Source of the DNA: Nonomuraea rhodomycinica
GTDB taxonomy: Bacteria; Actinomycetota; Actinomycetes; Streptosporangiales; Streptosporangiaceae
NCBI RefSeq assembly: GCF_013363995.1
Contig: NZ_JABWGO010000009.1
Span: 248,001-312,000, forward strand
DNA length: 64,000 bases
Direction: 5' to 3'
Position numbers and translations under genes: made by a program
Shown here: piece by piece, positions 42,335 to 51,961 of the stretch
Layout: each line of letters begins with the position of its first letter
Position numbering within the stretch: position 1 is the first letter of the stretch
The notes under the pieces: generated by a model
Databases searched by the model: none
The model's input: the letters and a program-made list of their open reading frames with translations, nothing else
What the model was told of the DNA's origin: nothing

Positions 42335-43636
42335 TTACGCCCCGGTCACCAGCCAGGCAGTGCCCGCGGCCCGGCGGCCGAGCGTGATCAGACGTGCCAC
42401 CATCCACACCCCGAGCGCGCACCAAAGAGCAACGATGCCGAAATCCGCCGCCACGAGGGCCGCCGGGAGGTACGCGAGCGTCGTCCACACCCCCGCCCAG
42501 GCGAGGTAGCGCTGGTCGCCCGCCCCGATCAGCACACCGTCGAGCACGAACACCACGCCGCAGATGGGCTGGAAGAGCGCCACGGGCCACAGCACGGCCA
42601 GGAGCTGCTCGGTGACCTGCGGATCGGCGTCGAACAGGCCGGGCAGCAGCGGCCGGCCCGCGATCACCAGCAGCGCGAGCAGCACACCGGACCACACGCC
42701 CCAGCGCACCATGCGGCCGGTCGCCTCCCTGGTCGCGACCGCGTCGCCGGCCCCGAGGGTGCGGCCGGTGATCGCCTGGCCGGCGATGGCGATCGCGTCC
42801 AGCGCGAAGGCCAGCAGCGTCCACACCTGGGTGGCGATGGCGTACGCGGCGAGCTGCGCCTCGCCCATCCTCGTGGCGATCACCATGGCCACGAGGAGCA
42901 CGATCCGCAGGCAGACCGTACGGACCAGCAGCGCGAACCCGGCCGTGCCCGCCCGCCGCACGCCCGCCACGTCGGGGGCCAGCGGCGTGCCGAGCCGCCG
43001 GGCGCCCCTGACGACCACGGCCACGTACACGACGGCGCCGAGCGTCTGCGCCAGCACCGTGCCCCAGGCGGAGCCGGCGATGCCCCATCCCAGCCCGAGC
43101 ACGAACCAGGCGTTCAGCGCCGCGTTGAGCGCGAACGAGCCCACGGCGACGACGAGCGGGGTCACCGTGTCCTGGAGCCCCCGCAGCACGCCGGTGCCGG
43201 CCAGCACGACGAGCATGCCGGGCGCCCCGATCAGGCTGACCCGCAGGTACGTGACGGCCTCGCCGGCCTGCTCCGGGCTCGCGCCGAACAGGTCCACGAC
43301 GCCCGGCGCGAGCGGCCAGCCGAGCGCGATGAGGGCGAGGCCGATGGCCAGCGCCAGCCAGATGCCGTCCACGCCGTCGCGCATGGCCCGCGCGTGGTCG
43401 CCCGCCCCGGTGCGCCGCGCCACCGAGGCCGTGGTGCCGTACGCGAGGAAGACGCACAGGTTCACCATCGTGGTCAGGACGGTGCCGGCGACGCCGAGCG
43501 CGCCCACGGCGACGGTTCCGAGGCCGTGGCCGACGATCGCGTAGTCGGCCAGAAGGAACAGGGGCTCGGCCACCAGCGCGCCGAACGCCGGTACGGCAAG
43601 GCGGAGGATCTCCTTGTCCTGGCGTGTAATGGGCAT
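42335..43636 (-). CDS. MATE-family efflux transporter (DinF-like)
   Basis: The 433-residue protein has about twelve helices in two homologous halves and starts ITRQDKEILRLAVPAFGALVAEPLFLLADYAIVG, matching the DinF branch of MATE drug/sodium antiporters. It is co-directional with the APC gene and divergent from dnaB, with DnaA boxes between them. The substrate is unknown. Confidence 0.9.
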   Translation of the reverse strand: MPITRQDKEILRLAVPAFGALVAEPLFLLADYAIVGHGLGTVAVGALGVAGTVLTTMVNLCVFLAYGTTASVARRTGAGDHARAMRDGVDGIWLALAIGLALIALGWPLAPGVVDLFGASPEQAGEAVTYLRVSLIGAPGMLVVLAGTGVLRGLQDTVTPLVVAVGSFALNAALNAWFVLGLGWGIAGSAWGTVLAQTLGAVVYVAVVVRGARRLGTPLAPDVAGVRRAGTAGFALLVRTVCLRIVLLVAMVIATRMGEAQLAAYAIATQVWTLLAFALDAIAIAGQAITGRTLGAGDAVATREATGRMVRWGVWSGVLLALLVIAGRPLLPGLFDADPQVTEQLLAVLWPVALFQPICGVVFVLDGVLIGAGDQRYLAWAGVWTTLAYLPAALVAADFGIVALWCALGVWMVARLITLGRRAAGTAWLVTGA

Positions 43637-43692
43637 TTACCTATTATGGGCCTTACCCGGCATGTCGGGCCAACTTTCTTTTCTCCACAGCC

Positions 43693-43831
43693 GGTGGACA
43701 ACGTTTCCGCTGGTCGGCGACATGGCTGGGGAGATGTGAACAAGTTATCCCCAGGCTCGTCCACAGAGCTTTCACATGTTCGGCGCAGTCATACACAGGT
43801 TTCCCCCAGGGTTATCCACAGGCTGTCCACA
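43693..43831. promoter_or_regulatory. DnaA-box cluster upstream of dnaB
   Basis: Boxes are TTATCCACA at 43812-43820 (perfect), CTGTCCACA at 43823-43831 (one mismatch), TTATCCCCA at 43745-43753 (one mismatch) and TTGTCCACC at 43693-43701 (minus, one mismatch). They lie in the 293-bp spacer 43637-43929 between the divergent MATE and dnaB genes, whose promoters must be here too. Confidence 0.75.
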
Positions 43832-43929
43832 GCCCGCGTTGCTCCCTGCCCGGGAAGCGGCCAAACTGTCAGACCGGTCGGCTACAAGTGGGGGTGGTGC
43901 GACCTAGGCGAGGCTGTTGAGGGGGCGCC

Positions 43930-45285
43930 GTGAGCATCGACGAGGAAACCGGCGCAGGCCCAGGCTTCGAGCGCACCCCGCCCAACAACATCGAGGCCGA
44001 GCAGTCCGTCCTCGGCGGCATGCTCCTGTCCAAGGACGCGATCGCCGACGTCGTCGAGATCATCCGCTCCGACGACTTCTACCGGCCCGCCCACCAGATG
44101 ATTTACGACGTCATCACCGACCTGTACGGCCGAGGCGAGCCCGCCGACGCGGTCACCGTCTTCGACGAGCTGCAGAAGCGCGGCGAGATGGCCAGGGTCG
44201 GCGGCGCGGCCTACCTCCACACGCTGACGGCGGTCGTCCCCACGGCCGCCAACGCCGGCTTCTACGCCAAGATCGTCCGTGAGCAGGCCATCCTGCGCCG
44301 CCTCATCGAGGCCGGCACCCGCATCGTCTCCTTCGGCTACGGCGGCAACAACGAGGAGGTCGACGACCTCGTCGACCGCGCCCAGGCCGAGATCTACAAG
44401 GTCACGGAGCGCCGCACCTCCGAGGACTACGCCCCGCTGGCCGACATCATGCCGGGCGCCCTGGACGAGCTGGAGGCCATCGGCAGCCGCGGCGGCCAGA
44501 TGGTCGGCGTCCCCACGGGCTTCCAGGACCTCGACCAGCTCACCAACGGCCTCCACCCGGGCCAGATGATCGTCGTCGCCGCCCGCCCGGCCATCGGCAA
44601 GAGCACCCTCGGTCTGGACTTCGCCAGGTCCGCCGCGATCAAGCACGGCATGACGACCGTCATCTTCTCCCTGGAGATGTCGCGCAACGAGATCACCATG
44701 CGTCTGCTCTCGGCGGAGGCGCGGGTGGCGCTGCACGCCATGCGTTCGGGCATGATGAGCGACGACGACTGGACCCGCCTGGCCCGCCGCATGAGCGAGG
44801 TGGCCGAGGCGCCGCTGTTCATCGACGACTCGCCCAACATGTCCATGATGGAGATCCGGGCCAAGTGCCGTCGCCTCAAACAGCGCAACGACCTGCGGTT
44901 CGTGGTCATCGACTACCTCCAGCTGATGAGCTCGCCCAAGAAGACCGAGAGCCGCCAGAACGAGGTCTCGGAGATCTCCCGTGCCATCAAGCTGCTGGCC
45001 AAGGAGCTGGAGGTGCCGGTCATCGCGATCTCCCAGCTCAACCGAGGCCCCGAGCAGCGCACCGACAAACGCCCACAGGTGAGCGACCTTCGTGAGTCGG
45101 GCAGCATCGAGCAGGACGCCGACATGGTCATCCTGCTGCACCGGGAGGACGCCTACGAACGGGAGTCGCCGCGCGCGGGCGAGGCCGACCTGATCGTGGC
45201 CAAGCACCGAAACGGCCCCACGGCGACCGTCACCGTGGCCTTCCAGGGCCACTACAGCAGGTTCGTCGACATGGCCCAGCACTGA
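43930..45285 (+). CDS. dnaB: Replicative DNA helicase DnaB
   Basis: DnaB is the hexameric 5'-3' helicase at the fork. The 451-residue protein has the N-terminal primase-binding domain (PPNNIEAEQSVLGGMLL) and RecA-like core with Walker A ARPAIGKST near 218-226, FSLEMSRNEI, FVVIDYLQLM and SQLNRGPEQRTDKRPQVSDLRESGSIEQDAD. The usual intein insertion points, at the Walker A and in the later motifs, are uninterrupted. The GTG at 43930 follows GAGGGGG. In Mycobacterium dnaB follows rplI closely; here about 6.3 kb of transport genes lie between. Confidence 0.98.
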   Translation: MSIDEETGAGPGFERTPPNNIEAEQSVLGGMLLSKDAIADVVEIIRSDDFYRPAHQMIYDVITDLYGRGEPADAVTVFDELQKRGEMARVGGAAYLHTLTAVVPTAANAGFYAKIVREQAILRRLIEAGTRIVSFGYGGNNEEVDDLVDRAQAEIYKVTERRTSEDYAPLADIMPGALDELEAIGSRGGQMVGVPTGFQDLDQLTNGLHPGQMIVVAARPAIGKSTLGLDFARSAAIKHGMTTVIFSLEMSRNEITMRLLSAEARVALHAMRSGMMSDDDWTRLARRMSEVAEAPLFIDDSPNMSMMEIRAKCRRLKQRNDLRFVVIDYLQLMSSPKKTESRQNEVSEISRAIKLLAKELEVPVIAISQLNRGPEQRTDKRPQVSDLRESGSIEQDADMVILLHREDAYERESPRAGEADLIVAKHRNGPTATVTVAFQGHYSRFVDMAQH

Positions 45286-45315
45286 CCCGTCACCTGTGGC
45301 GACCGCCGAGACGGC

Positions 45316-45876
45316 TCACGCCGCCTCGTCCGTGGAATCGGCGGCGGGCACCAGCCGCACGCGGCCGGGCCGGGCCTGCTCGTCGGGGAAGACCCACTTC
45401 CGCAGCGCCCAGAAGCGGAAGACCATGGCGACCAGCGTGCCGATGATCTGAGCGCTCAGGAAGTCGGCGATCTCCTGGGTCACCAGGCTCACCTCCGGGG
45501 TCTCCAGCCGGAACACGTACCGGGAGATCCAGAGCGGCGCCGAGCTGAGCACCAGACCCACGCCGCTGACCAGGAAGAACAGCGCCGCCTCGTGGCGGCG
45601 CTCGCGGCCGCCCCTGGTCCGGAACGACCATTCGCGGTTCAACACGTACGACACGATCGTCGCCACGAGCACCGCGATGATCTTCGCGGTCACCGGCTTC
45701 GGTTCCAGAACGGTCAGCTTCAGCCCGTAGAACAGCGCGTTGTCCACCAGGAACGCCGTTCCCCCCACCACCAGGAACTTCAGCAGTTCACGGTGCTTCA
45801 GCGCGAGCGCGCGCAGCGGTTCCGGCACTCTCGCGACTACTGCCTTTGCTATTCGGAGCACCCTCGATCTTCTCAC
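45316..45876 (-). CDS. GtrA family membrane protein
   Basis: The 186-residue protein has four hydrophobic segments and FLVVGGTAFLVDNALFYGL plus the REWSFR motif, as in GtrA proteins, which probably flip or move polyprenyl-linked sugars. It is convergent with dnaB. Confidence 0.9.
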   Translation of the reverse strand: MRRSRVLRIAKAVVARVPEPLRALALKHRELLKFLVVGGTAFLVDNALFYGLKLTVLEPKPVTAKIIAVLVATIVSYVLNREWSFRTRGGRERRHEAALFFLVSGVGLVLSSAPLWISRYVFRLETPEVSLVTQEIADFLSAQIIGTLVAMVFRFWALRKWVFPDEQARPGRVRLVPAADSTDEAA

Positions 45877-45925
45877 CAGCCGAACACCCCGGTGGCAAGA
45901 TCTGTGCGGCGGGACGGCCGGCGCG

Positions 45926-48385
45926 TCAGGCCGCCGTGGGGCGGACGTCCTTCGAGGCCAGTGCCGGCACCACCGCCGCCAGCACGGCCAGCACCGCGCA
46001 CCCGGCCGTCACCGCGCCGATCGCCGCCCACGGCATCGCCACCCACGGCAGCGTCCCCGGGATCGGCCCCGTGAGCTGGACCAGCGCCGTCCACAGGCCG
46101 AACAGGCTGAGCGTCGTGGCCAGCGCGGCGAGGACCGTGCCGACCGCCACCACCAGCAGCGCCTCGCCCATCACGTACCTCAGGACCTGACCCCGGGTCG
46201 CCCCCAGCAGGCGCAGCGCCCCGCGCTCCGCCGAGCGGTCCGAGGCGGCCATCAACAGGGTGTTGACCAGGGCGATCGCCGTGTACGCCAGCATGATGCC
46301 GAGCACCACCAGCAGGCCCAGCCGGCTGGCCGAGGCGCGGCCCGTGCCGAGCTGCCGCTCCCACGCGGCCTTGGTGAGGGCGCGGGCGTTGTGGCCCCGG
46401 GTGGCCCGCTGGAGCGCCGCCCCGACCTGGTCCGCCGCCGCGCCCGGCCGCAGCTTCACGTACGCCCGGTACGGCAGGGCGGAGAAGGCGTGGGCCGGGG
46501 TGAGGTAGGAGTCGGCGGCGGAGCGGGAGCCGAGCACGGCGGTGACCGTGAAGGTCGCCTCGCTGCCGTCGGCGCGCCACATGGTGAGGCTCTGGCCGAC
46601 TCCCAGGTCCCACGTCTCGGACACCGCGATCGTGTCGTCGCGGAGCCCGGCCAGCGATCCCGCGAGGACCGGCACGTCCACGCTCCGGCGCAGGGCGCCC
46701 GGGTCGACGGCCTCGGCCGGCCGCCGGATCAGCGCGGTCCTGCCTTCGAGGGTGTAGACGCTGGTCGGTGTGACGGTGGTGACGTCCGCGCCGGGGACGG
46801 CCCGCAGCCGCCGTACGAGCTGCCGGTCGAGCCCGGCGGGGCCGGTGGGCAGCACCACGTAGTCGGCGCGGATCGGCCCGGCCTCCATCGCGGTCCTGGC
46901 GGCGTCGCTCATGGCGGCGGCGCCCAGCAGCGAGGCGGCGAGGCCGACCGTGACGAGGACGGGCGCGGCGGTCGCGGCGGTCTGCCGGGCGGAGGCCACC
47001 GCGCCGGCCGCGACGACGGTGCCGCCGGCGCCGCGCAGCCGCTCGACGGGCCAGGTGAGCAGCCTGGTGACCGGCCGTACCACGACGGGCGCGAGCAGGC
47101 CGACCGCGGCGATGAGCAGCATCAGGACCGGCATGTACGACTTGTTGCCGGTGGCGGACGACGGGTTCCCCACGGCCGTCATCGTCATGCTGACCAGGGC
47201 GGTGGCCAGGACGGCGAGGCCGGCGACCCAGCGGCCGGGCGTCATGGCGCCCTGCTCGACACCGGACTCGCGCAGCGCCTCGGCGGGCGGCACCCGGCCG
47301 GCCCGCCGGGCCGACAGCACCACGCCGAGCACCGCCACGACCACCCCGGTGCCGAAGGCGACCCACGACGGCACCGAGGAGGTGCTGGGCACCAGCCAGC
47401 CGGGCGCCATCCCCAGGCTGACCAGCCAGTCCTGGATCGGGCGGGCGCCGAGAGGGCCGAGCAGCGCGCCGGCCGCGGAGGCGGTGACGGCGACCAGCAG
47501 GGCCTCGCCGTACACCATGCGCCTGACCTGCGAAGCGGTCGCGCCGATGGTGCGCAGCAGGGCGAACTCCCGCCGCCGCTGTCCCACCGCGAACGCGAAC
47601 GTGGACGAGACCACGAAGACCGCGATGAAACCGGCGAACCCGGCGGCGATGCCGACGATGGTGTTGGCGTTGCCGCGCGCGTTCTCGTCGGCCGCGCGTG
47701 AGGGCTCCGCGAGCGCCCTGTCCTCGCCGGTCAGGACCCGCGCCTTGCCGCCGACCGCCGCCTCGACCTCCGCGGCGCCCTTCCACACGGCGAGCGCGGT
47801 GACCCGCGGGGACAGGCGTACGGCCTGCGCGTCGGAGAAGAAGACCGTGGCCTCCGGGCCGGGCGAGGTGATGCCCACGACGGTGTACGGCCGGGCGCCG
47901 TCGGCGGTGACGACCGAGACCTGCTCGCCGATCCGCGGACCGGGGACGGACGCGACCCCGCCGCCGGTCACGGCGATCTCGTGTGCCGCCCCGGGGGCGC
48001 GGCCGGAAACCAGCCGGTGCGGCGCCGTCCTGGCGGCCGACCAGGGACGGCCCACGGCGGGCGGCCCTCCGGCGAGCTGGGCGGGGAAGGCCCGGTCCAC
48101 GACCGCTCCCGGGAGCCGGCCGGCCAGGTCGGCGGGGACGCCTCGGGGCTCGGCGAGCGGCGCGCTGCTGCCGCCCTGCCAGGTGGGGACGGTGAGCCGG
48201 TCGTCCGGCACGACGACGACGGGCGCGGCGGCATAGCGCTGCGGGCCGCGGTCGGGGGAGCCGACGGTGGTGGCGAGCACCTGGCCGAGCGCGGCGATCA
48301 GTGCCGCGCCGAGCGCGAGCGCGGCGAAGGTCCCGACGAACGACATCCACCGGGTCCGCAGGGTGGCGAGCGCGATCCTCAGCAC
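45926..48385 (-). CDS. MacB/FtsX-type ABC transporter permease
   Basis: The 819-residue protein has an N-terminal helix (VGTFAALALGAALIAALGQV), a large extracytoplasmic domain, two FtsX-like helix bundles (motifs EFALLRTIGATASQVRRM and RGALRLLGATRGQVLRYV) and a second external domain between them. Such permeases pair with a LolD/MacB-type ATPase and export lipids, peptides or drugs by a mechanical pulling mechanism. GTG at 48385 overlaps the stop of its ATPase gene by 7 bp. The cargo is unknown. Confidence 0.92.
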   Translation of the reverse strand: MLRIALATLRTRWMSFVGTFAALALGAALIAALGQVLATTVGSPDRGPQRYAAAPVVVVPDDRLTVPTWQGGSSAPLAEPRGVPADLAGRLPGAVVDRAFPAQLAGGPPAVGRPWSAARTAPHRLVSGRAPGAAHEIAVTGGGVASVPGPRIGEQVSVVTADGARPYTVVGITSPGPEATVFFSDAQAVRLSPRVTALAVWKGAAEVEAAVGGKARVLTGEDRALAEPSRAADENARGNANTIVGIAAGFAGFIAVFVVSSTFAFAVGQRRREFALLRTIGATASQVRRMVYGEALLVAVTASAAGALLGPLGARPIQDWLVSLGMAPGWLVPSTSSVPSWVAFGTGVVVAVLGVVLSARRAGRVPPAEALRESGVEQGAMTPGRWVAGLAVLATALVSMTMTAVGNPSSATGNKSYMPVLMLLIAAVGLLAPVVVRPVTRLLTWPVERLRGAGGTVVAAGAVASARQTAATAAPVLVTVGLAASLLGAAAMSDAARTAMEAGPIRADYVVLPTGPAGLDRQLVRRLRAVPGADVTTVTPTSVYTLEGRTALIRRPAEAVDPGALRRSVDVPVLAGSLAGLRDDTIAVSETWDLGVGQSLTMWRADGSEATFTVTAVLGSRSAADSYLTPAHAFSALPYRAYVKLRPGAAADQVGAALQRATRGHNARALTKAAWERQLGTGRASASRLGLLVVLGIMLAYTAIALVNTLLMAASDRSAERGALRLLGATRGQVLRYVMGEALLVVAVGTVLAALATTLSLFGLWTALVQLTGPIPGTLPWVAMPWAAIGAVTAGCAVLAVLAAVVPALASKDVRPTAA

Positions 48386-49101
48386 GAGGCCGCCTCCAGC
48401 TGGAGCATGCGGGTGGCGACGAGTTCGGCGGTGGGGTCGGCCAGCTCGCCGTACACGCGCCCGTCGGCCAGGAAGACCACCCGGTCGGCGTACGACGCTG
48501 CGACCGGGTCGTGCGTGACCATGACGATGGTCTGGGCGTGCCTGTCCACCAGCGCCCGCAGGAGCTGGAGCACCTCCCGGCTGGTGTTGGCGTCGAGGGC
48601 GCCGGTCGGCTCGTCGGCGAACAGCACCGCGGGCCGCGTGACCAGGGCCCGCGCGATCGCCACGCGCTGCTGCTGCCCGCCGGACATCTCGGCGGGCCGG
48701 TGCCCGGCCCGGCCGGCCAGCCCCACGGCGGCCAGGCTCTGCCGTACCAGCTCCGGATCGGGGCGGCGGCCGGCCAGGCGCAGCGGCAGGCCGACGTTCT
48801 GGGTGGCGGTGAGCGACGGCAGCAGGTTGAACGCCTGGAAGACGAACCCGATCCGGTCGCGGCGCAGCAGCGTGAGCTGCTTGTCGGAGAGCCCGGAGAG
48901 GTCGCGCCCGTCGACCGTCACCTGCCCGGAGGTGGGCCGGTCCAGCCCGGCGGCGCACTGCAGCAGCGTCGACTTGCCCGAGCCGGACGGTCCCATGACG
49001 GCCGTGAACGTTCCGGTCCTGAAGGCGATCGTCACGTCGTCGAGCGCGGTGACGCCGTGCGCGTACTGCTTGGTCACGGAGGTCAGCTCGACCCCTTGCA
49101 T
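48379..49101 (-). CDS. MacB/LolD-type ABC transporter ATPase
   Basis: The 240-residue ATPase has Walker A GPSGSGKST, VFQAFNLLPSLTATQNV, signature MSGGQQQRVAIARAL, Walker B AVLFADEPTGALD and the H-loop VTHDP. It belongs with the following permease. ATG at 49101 or six codons earlier at 49119 are possible starts. It is divergent from the LAL regulator. Confidence 0.93.
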   Translation of the reverse strand: MQGVELTSVTKQYAHGVTALDDVTIAFRTGTFTAVMGPSGSGKSTLLQCAAGLDRPTSGQVTVDGRDLSGLSDKQLTLLRRDRIGFVFQAFNLLPSLTATQNVGLPLRLAGRRPDPELVRQSLAAVGLAGRAGHRPAEMSGGQQQRVAIARALVTRPAVLFADEPTGALDANTSREVLQLLRALVDRHAQTIVMVTHDPVAASYADRVVFLADGRVYGELADPTAELVATRMLQLEAASC

Positions 49102-49171
49102 GAGATCCACGCGCAGCACGCTAGGGACGCCGGGTTCGGCCGGGTACCGGACGAGTGACTAGGATTCCCCG

Positions 49172-51856
49172 GTGCTCATGGGACGCGCCGACGACCAGGC
49201 GGCACTGGACGCCCTGCTGGACGAGGCCCGTGAGGGGCGCAGCGCCGCGCTGGTGATCCGCGGCGAGCCGGGGATCGGCAAGACCTCGCTGCTGGCGTAC
49301 GCGGCGGAGCGGGCCGAGGACATGACCGTGCTGCGCGGCACCGGCATCGCGACCGAGGCGGAGATCCCGTTCTCCTCGCTGCACCTGCTGCTGCGCCCGG
49401 CGCTCGCCCGCGTGGACGCGCTGCCCGAGCGGCAGGCGGCGGCGCTCAGGGGCGCGCTCGGCATCGGGCCGGCGGGCCGGGACGACGAGCTGCTCGTGGG
49501 CCTGGCGGTGCTGTCGCTGCTGTCGGAGCTGGCCGAGGAGCGGCCCCTGCTGTGCCTGGTGGACGACGCGCACTGGCTGGACACGGCGTCGGCGGGGGCG
49601 TTGCGGTTCGCGGCCCACCGTCTCCACGCCGAGGGGGTCGTGCTGCTGTTCGGCGCCCGGGACGGCTTCGACGCCGCGGGCCTGCCGGAGCGCGCGCCGG
49701 CCGGGCTCGACCGGGAGAGCGCCGCGCGGCTGCTGGCCGAACGCGCGCCCGGCCTCGACGGGGCGTTGCGCGAGCGGGTCATCGAGGAGAGCGGCGGCAA
49801 CCCGCTCGCGCTGCTCGAACTGCCCGAGAGCGCGCCCGTCCAGGGCCCGCTGCCGCTGCCGCGCCGCATCCAGGAGGCGTACGCCGCGCGCATCGCCGCC
49901 CTGCCGGAGGCGGCGCGGACCGTGCTGGTGCTGGCCGCGGTCGAGGACGGCGGCGAACTTCCCGTGATCATGCGGGCGGCCGAGGAGCTCGGCGTCGCCC
50001 CCATGGCCCTGGGCACGGCGGAGCGGTCCGGCCTGATCCGGGTCGAGGGGACGCGGGTGACGTTCGCGCACCCGCTGATGCGGGCCGCGGCGTTCCGGCA
50101 CGGCACGTTCGCCGAGCGGCTGGCGATGCACCGGGTGCTCGCCCGGCTGCTCGACGGGCGGCCGGACCGGCGGGCGTGGCACCTGGCCGCGGCGGCGACG
50201 GGCCCGGACGAGACCGCCGCGACAGCGCTGGAGCAGGCCGCGGAGCGGGCCAGGGAGCGCGGCGGCGACGCGGGGGCGTCCGCCGCCCTGGAGCGCGCCG
50301 CGGAGCTGACGGAGGAGACGGCCGTGCGGGCGCGCCGCCTGACCTCCGCCGCGGTGGCCGCGGCCGACGCCGGCCAGCCGGTACGGGCCAAGGACCTGGC
50401 CGAACGCGCCGGCCGGCTGGAGACGGACCCCCGTTCGCTCGCGCGGCTCTCGGAGCTGCGGGCCCGCCTGGCCTTCGACGAGGGCGCGCCCCATCTCGCC
50501 CACGACCTGCTCGTGTCCGGCGCGGAGGCGGTGGCCGAGGCGGACCGCGTCATGGCCGGTGCGATGCTCATCGACGCCGCCCGCAACGCCTGGCAGCTCA
50601 GCGACCCGGGCCGGGTCGCTGAGGCGTCCGACCGGCTCCACGCGCTCGGGCTGCGGCCCGGCGACGGGCTCGGCCCCGCCATCGACGCGGTGACGGGCGC
50701 GGCCGAGTTCCTGGCCAAGGGGCCCGCCGGGGCGCTGGCCACCATGCGCGGCCTGGTCGCCGACGGCGGCCGGATCCGCGAGGGCGCGCACGCGCTGCGG
50801 ATCAACGCCGCCTTCGTCGCCGGGCTGGTCGGCGACTTCCAGGCCGGGCGCGACCTCTCGGCGGCCGTCGTGGCGGAGTGCCGGGCGCGCGGCGAGATCG
50901 GCAGGATCCCGCTGGCCCTGCTGACGCTCACGGCCTCGGACCTCTACCTGGGCCGGTTCAACGACGCCGTGGCCGGCGCCGCCGAGGGGCTGCGGCTGGC
51001 TGCCGACACCGGCCAGCCGAACCGGGCCGGCTACCTCGAAGGCATGCTCGCCTGGATCGCCGCCGTGCGCGGCGACGCGGCCGAGTGCGCCCGGCTGGCC
51101 GCCCGCTGCCGCGACCGGTTCGACGCCAACCGGATCGTCAACGGCCTTGCCTGGGCCGACTGGGCGCTGGCCCTGCTGGACCTCGGCCACGGGCGCTTCG
51201 CCGAGGCGCTGGACCGCCTCGACGCCGCCGTGGAGGGGCCGGTGCGCCACCAGATCCAGGCGGTGTACTTCGCGCCCGACCAGGTCGAGGCGGCCGTACG
51301 GCTGGGGGCTCCGGCCGGCGAGCCGCTGCGGCGCTTCGAGGAGTGGGCACTGGCCTCCGGCCTCGACTGGGCCGGGGCCGTTCTCCACCGGTGCCGGGCC
51401 CTGCTCGAACCCGACTGGGACACCGCCCACGAGCACTTCCGCGCCGCCGTACGGCTGCACGCCGACAGCGGACGGCCGTGGGAGGCCGCGCGGACCCGGC
51501 TCGCCTTCGGCGAGCGGCTGCGCCGGGAGCGGCACAAGGGCAGCGCCCGGCCGCACCTGCGCGCGGCGCTGGAGACGTTCGAGCGCCTGGGCGCCCGGCC
51601 GTGGGCCGAGCGCGCGCGCACGGAGCTGCGGGCGGCGGGCGACACCAGCGCTCCGGCCGGACGTGAGGAGACGGTCTCGGCGCTGTCGCCCCAGGAGCTG
51701 CAGATCGTCCGGCTGGCGGCGGCCGGGCTGACGAACCGGGAGATCGGGGCGCAGCTCTTCCTCAGCCCGAAGACGGTCAGCTACCACCTCTACCGGGCCT
51801 TCCCCAAGCTCAACGTGGTGAGCCGGGCCCAGCTCGCCGGCCTCGACCTGTCCTGA
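49172..51856 (+). CDS. LAL-type LuxR-family ATPase regulator
   Basis: The 894-residue protein has an AAA/STAND NTPase domain with Walker A GEPGIGKTS near 31-39 and Walker B LLCLVDDAHWLD near 125, a long Ala/Arg-rich TPR-like middle, and a C-terminal LuxR helix-turn-helix (LSPQELQIVRLAAAGLTNRE, SPKTVSYHLYRAFPKL). LAL proteins bind an unknown small ligand through the TPR region and activate transcription, often of secondary-metabolite or uptake genes. The divergent ABC exporter is a possible target. The start is GTG 49172 or ATG 49178. Confidence 0.92.
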   Translation: MLMGRADDQAALDALLDEAREGRSAALVIRGEPGIGKTSLLAYAAERAEDMTVLRGTGIATEAEIPFSSLHLLLRPALARVDALPERQAAALRGALGIGPAGRDDELLVGLAVLSLLSELAEERPLLCLVDDAHWLDTASAGALRFAAHRLHAEGVVLLFGARDGFDAAGLPERAPAGLDRESAARLLAERAPGLDGALRERVIEESGGNPLALLELPESAPVQGPLPLPRRIQEAYAARIAALPEAARTVLVLAAVEDGGELPVIMRAAEELGVAPMALGTAERSGLIRVEGTRVTFAHPLMRAAAFRHGTFAERLAMHRVLARLLDGRPDRRAWHLAAAATGPDETAATALEQAAERARERGGDAGASAALERAAELTEETAVRARRLTSAAVAAADAGQPVRAKDLAERAGRLETDPRSLARLSELRARLAFDEGAPHLAHDLLVSGAEAVAEADRVMAGAMLIDAARNAWQLSDPGRVAEASDRLHALGLRPGDGLGPAIDAVTGAAEFLAKGPAGALATMRGLVADGGRIREGAHALRINAAFVAGLVGDFQAGRDLSAAVVAECRARGEIGRIPLALLTLTASDLYLGRFNDAVAGAAEGLRLAADTGQPNRAGYLEGMLAWIAAVRGDAAECARLAARCRDRFDANRIVNGLAWADWALALLDLGHGRFAEALDRLDAAVEGPVRHQIQAVYFAPDQVEAAVRLGAPAGEPLRRFEEWALASGLDWAGAVLHRCRALLEPDWDTAHEHFRAAVRLHADSGRPWEAARTRLAFGERLRRERHKGSARPHLRAALETFERLGARPWAERARTELRAAGDTSAPAGREETVSALSPQELQIVRLAAAGLTNREIGAQLFLSPKTVSYHLYRAFPKLNVVSRAQLAGLDLS

Positions 51857-51961
51857 CCGTCCGCGCGGATGGTCCGGTGTGACGCACCAGACAGGCCGCT
51901 CCGGAATCGCGGCCGATCATCACGGTGCTGCACCAGACGGAAGCAGTGAAGGGAGCAGGCC

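Noticed and set aside
43930..45285. DnaB intein
   Set aside because: The Walker A and later helicase motifs are continuous and the protein has the normal 451 residues.
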